Source of the DNA: Fibrobacter sp.
GTDB lineage: Bacteria > Fibrobacterota > Fibrobacteria > Fibrobacterales > Fibrobacteraceae
Length of the DNA stretch: 50,033 nucleotides
Reading direction: 5' to 3'
NCBI GenBank assembly: GCA_017649565.1
Contig: JAGCGO010000101.1
Span: 1 to 50,033 of the forward strand
In this document: positions 48,966 through 50,033 of the stretch, piece after piece
Layout of the letters: every line of letters starts with the position of its first letter
How positions within the stretch are numbered: the first letter of the stretch is position 1
Made by a program: the position numbers and the translations under genes
Notes under the pieces: generated by a model
Told to the model about the DNA's origin: nothing
Seen by the model: the letters and a program-made list of their open reading frames with translations, nothing else
Database searches by the model: none

Positions 48966-50033
48966 TTACTTGGCCTTCTTGCAACCGCACTTCTTGCAAG
49001 CGGGCTTCTTAGCGGCCTTGCAAGCCTTGCGCGGGTCACCGGCGTAGACAGCAGCCTTGCCGAGTTCTTCTTCGATGCGGAGGAGGCGGTTGTACTTGCA
49101 CACGCGGTCCGTACGAGAGAGGGAACCCGTCTTGATCTGGCCAGCGGCAGTACCGACGGCGAGGTCAGCGATGAAGGTGTCTTCGGTTTCGCCAGAGCGG
49201 TGAGAAACGATCGGAGCGTAGCCTTCGTTCTGGGCGCGCTTGATGGCGGCGAGAGTTTCGGACACGGAACCGACCTGGTTCACCTTGATGAGGATAGCGT
49301 TGGCGATGCCAGCCTTGATGCCTTCGTCGAAGATGGTCGGGTTGGTAACGAACAGGTCGTCACCGACGAGGTTGATCTTGCCACCGAGCTTGTCGGTCAT
49401 GACCTTCCAGCCAGCCCAGTCAGCTTCATCGAGACCGTCTTCAATGGAGAAGATGGAGTACTTGTCGATGAGCTTTTCGTAGAGCTTGACCATGTCGGCA
49501 GACTTGACAGTCTTCTTGGTGCTCTTCTTGAAGGTGTAAGTTTCCGGCTTGCCCTTCTTGGTGTTCTTGTCGCAGAATTCAGAGGAAGCAACGTCGAGAG
49601 CGATCTTGATGTCAGTGCCGAACTTGTAACCGGCATTGGTGGTTGCAGCCTTCAAAGCGTCGAGAGCCTTTTCGAGGGTCATCACGCCAGTGATTTCGTA
49701 ACCGAACTTGTTCTTGGCCGGCTTGATGCTGACGCCAGGAGCGAAGCCACCTTCGTCACCGACGGTCGTGTCGAAGCCACCCTTCTTCAGCACAGCCTTG
49801 AGGGCGTGGAAGATTTCGGTGACCATCTGGAGGCCCTTGGAGAACGTCTTTGCGCCAACCGGGGCGATCATGAATTCCTGGAAGTCGATCGGGGCGGAGG
49901 AGTGAGCACCGCCGTTGATCACGTTGCACATCGGGCAGGGGAGCGTGAGCTTCTTGGTGCCATGGAGCTTGGCGATGTACTGGTAGAGCGGCATCTTGGC
50001 GTCGTTAGCGGCGGCGCAGCAAACAGCCATGGA
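48966..50033 (-). CDS. eno: Enolase, N-terminus cut by window end, with Cys/Lys-rich tail
   Basis: 355 residues visible; the frame runs on to 50033 ([25 protein letters not shown]), so about 100 N-terminal residues lie outside. It converts 2-phosphoglycerate to phosphoenolpyruvate. Seen: [22 protein letters not shown], the metal ligand region [16 protein letters not shown], catalytic Lys in [30 protein letters not shown] and [25 protein letters not shown]. After the usual end (VYAGDPRK) there is an extra tail [19 protein letters not shown] with four Cys and eight Lys, not part of normal enolase. Confidence 0.96.
   Translation of the reverse strand, partial: SMAVCCAAANDAKMPLYQYIAKLHGTKKLTLPCPMCNVINGGAHSSAPIDFQEFMIAPVGAKTFSKGLQMVTEIFHALKAVLKKGGFDTTVGDEGGFAPGVSIKPAKNKFGYEITGVMTLEKALDALKAATTNAGYKFGTDIKIALDVASSEFCDKNTKKGKPETYTFKKSTKKTVKSADMVKLYEKLIDKYSIFSIEDGLDEADWAGWKVMTDKLGGKINLVGDDLFVTNPTIFDEGIKAGIANAILIKVNQVGSVSETLAAIKRAQNEGYAPIVSHRSGETEDTFIADLAVGTAAGQIKTGSLSRTDRVCKYNRLLRIEEELGKAAVYAGDPRKACKAAKKPACKKCGCKKAK

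Overview
The window looks like chromosomal DNA of a cellulolytic Fibrobacter (phylum Fibrobacterota). The diagnostic signs are six copies, in five exported proteins, of the Fibrobacter succinogenes major paralogous domain (the WMAENL...CPEGWHLP...RCIKD pattern), many lipoproteins with long serine-rich linkers, a GH9 cellulase beside an expansin-like lipoprotein, and a C-terminal domain resembling a secretion signal on a tandem beta-sandwich protein. No tRNA, rRNA, CRISPR array or intact insertion sequence was seen.

Layout. 0-0.3 kb: the 3' end of acetate kinase. 0.4-7.7 kb (- strand): a large cadherin-like exported protein; then LysR regulator, membrane-anchored alpha/beta hydrolase, cupin and an Uup-type ABC-F ATPase in one run. 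8-12.5 kb: small lipoproteins, one with a collagen-like Gly-X-Y stretch and one with a polyserine linker. 12.5-22.5 kb (- strand): a complete TonB energising system of the TtpC type (DUF3450, TtpC-like, ExbB, ExbD, TonB, TPR), preceded by its probable client, a TonB-dependent receptor with a DUF4249-like lipoprotein. A GIY-YIG nuclease gene is wedged between the ttpC-like gene and exbB. 22.7-27 kb: ECF sigma factor, anti-sigma factor and caspase-fold protein in one operon, then a flavodoxin-like oxidoreductase. 27-34.5 kb: O-acetylhomoserine sulfhydrylase, a DMT transporter and paralogous-domain proteins. 33.4-36.3 kb: expansin-like protein and GH9 endoglucanase. 38-40.4 kb: a cassette of an N-acetylmuramoyl-L-alanine amidase and two coiled-coil proteins with related membrane tails. 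40.8 kb: a probably abundant outer-membrane barrel. 41.6-47.5 kb: a complete five-gene Opp/Dpp-type ABC importer. 47.7-50 kb: a DUF4421-like protein and the 3' part of enolase.

The most unusual content lies between and around the genes. (1) A bipartite motif GGTGACAYTT-N13-GTGTT occurs four times with identical spacing, upstream of the ECF sigma gene, the TonB-dependent receptor, the DUF3450/TonB operon and the flavodoxin gene. This suggests one ECF regulon joining the caspase operon to TonB uptake. (2) Heptanucleotide arrays with TAG at exact 7-base steps begin at stop codons, so they place stops in all three frames. A related (GACGAGA)n array lies between start codon and signal sequence of exported proteins, where a change in copy number would shift the frame. 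(3) A small palindrome family with a conserved 11-base core and different but self-complementary arms is found in intergenic DNA, in frame inside a TonB receptor, inside the expansin linker, and next to the GIY-YIG gene that interrupts the TonB operon.
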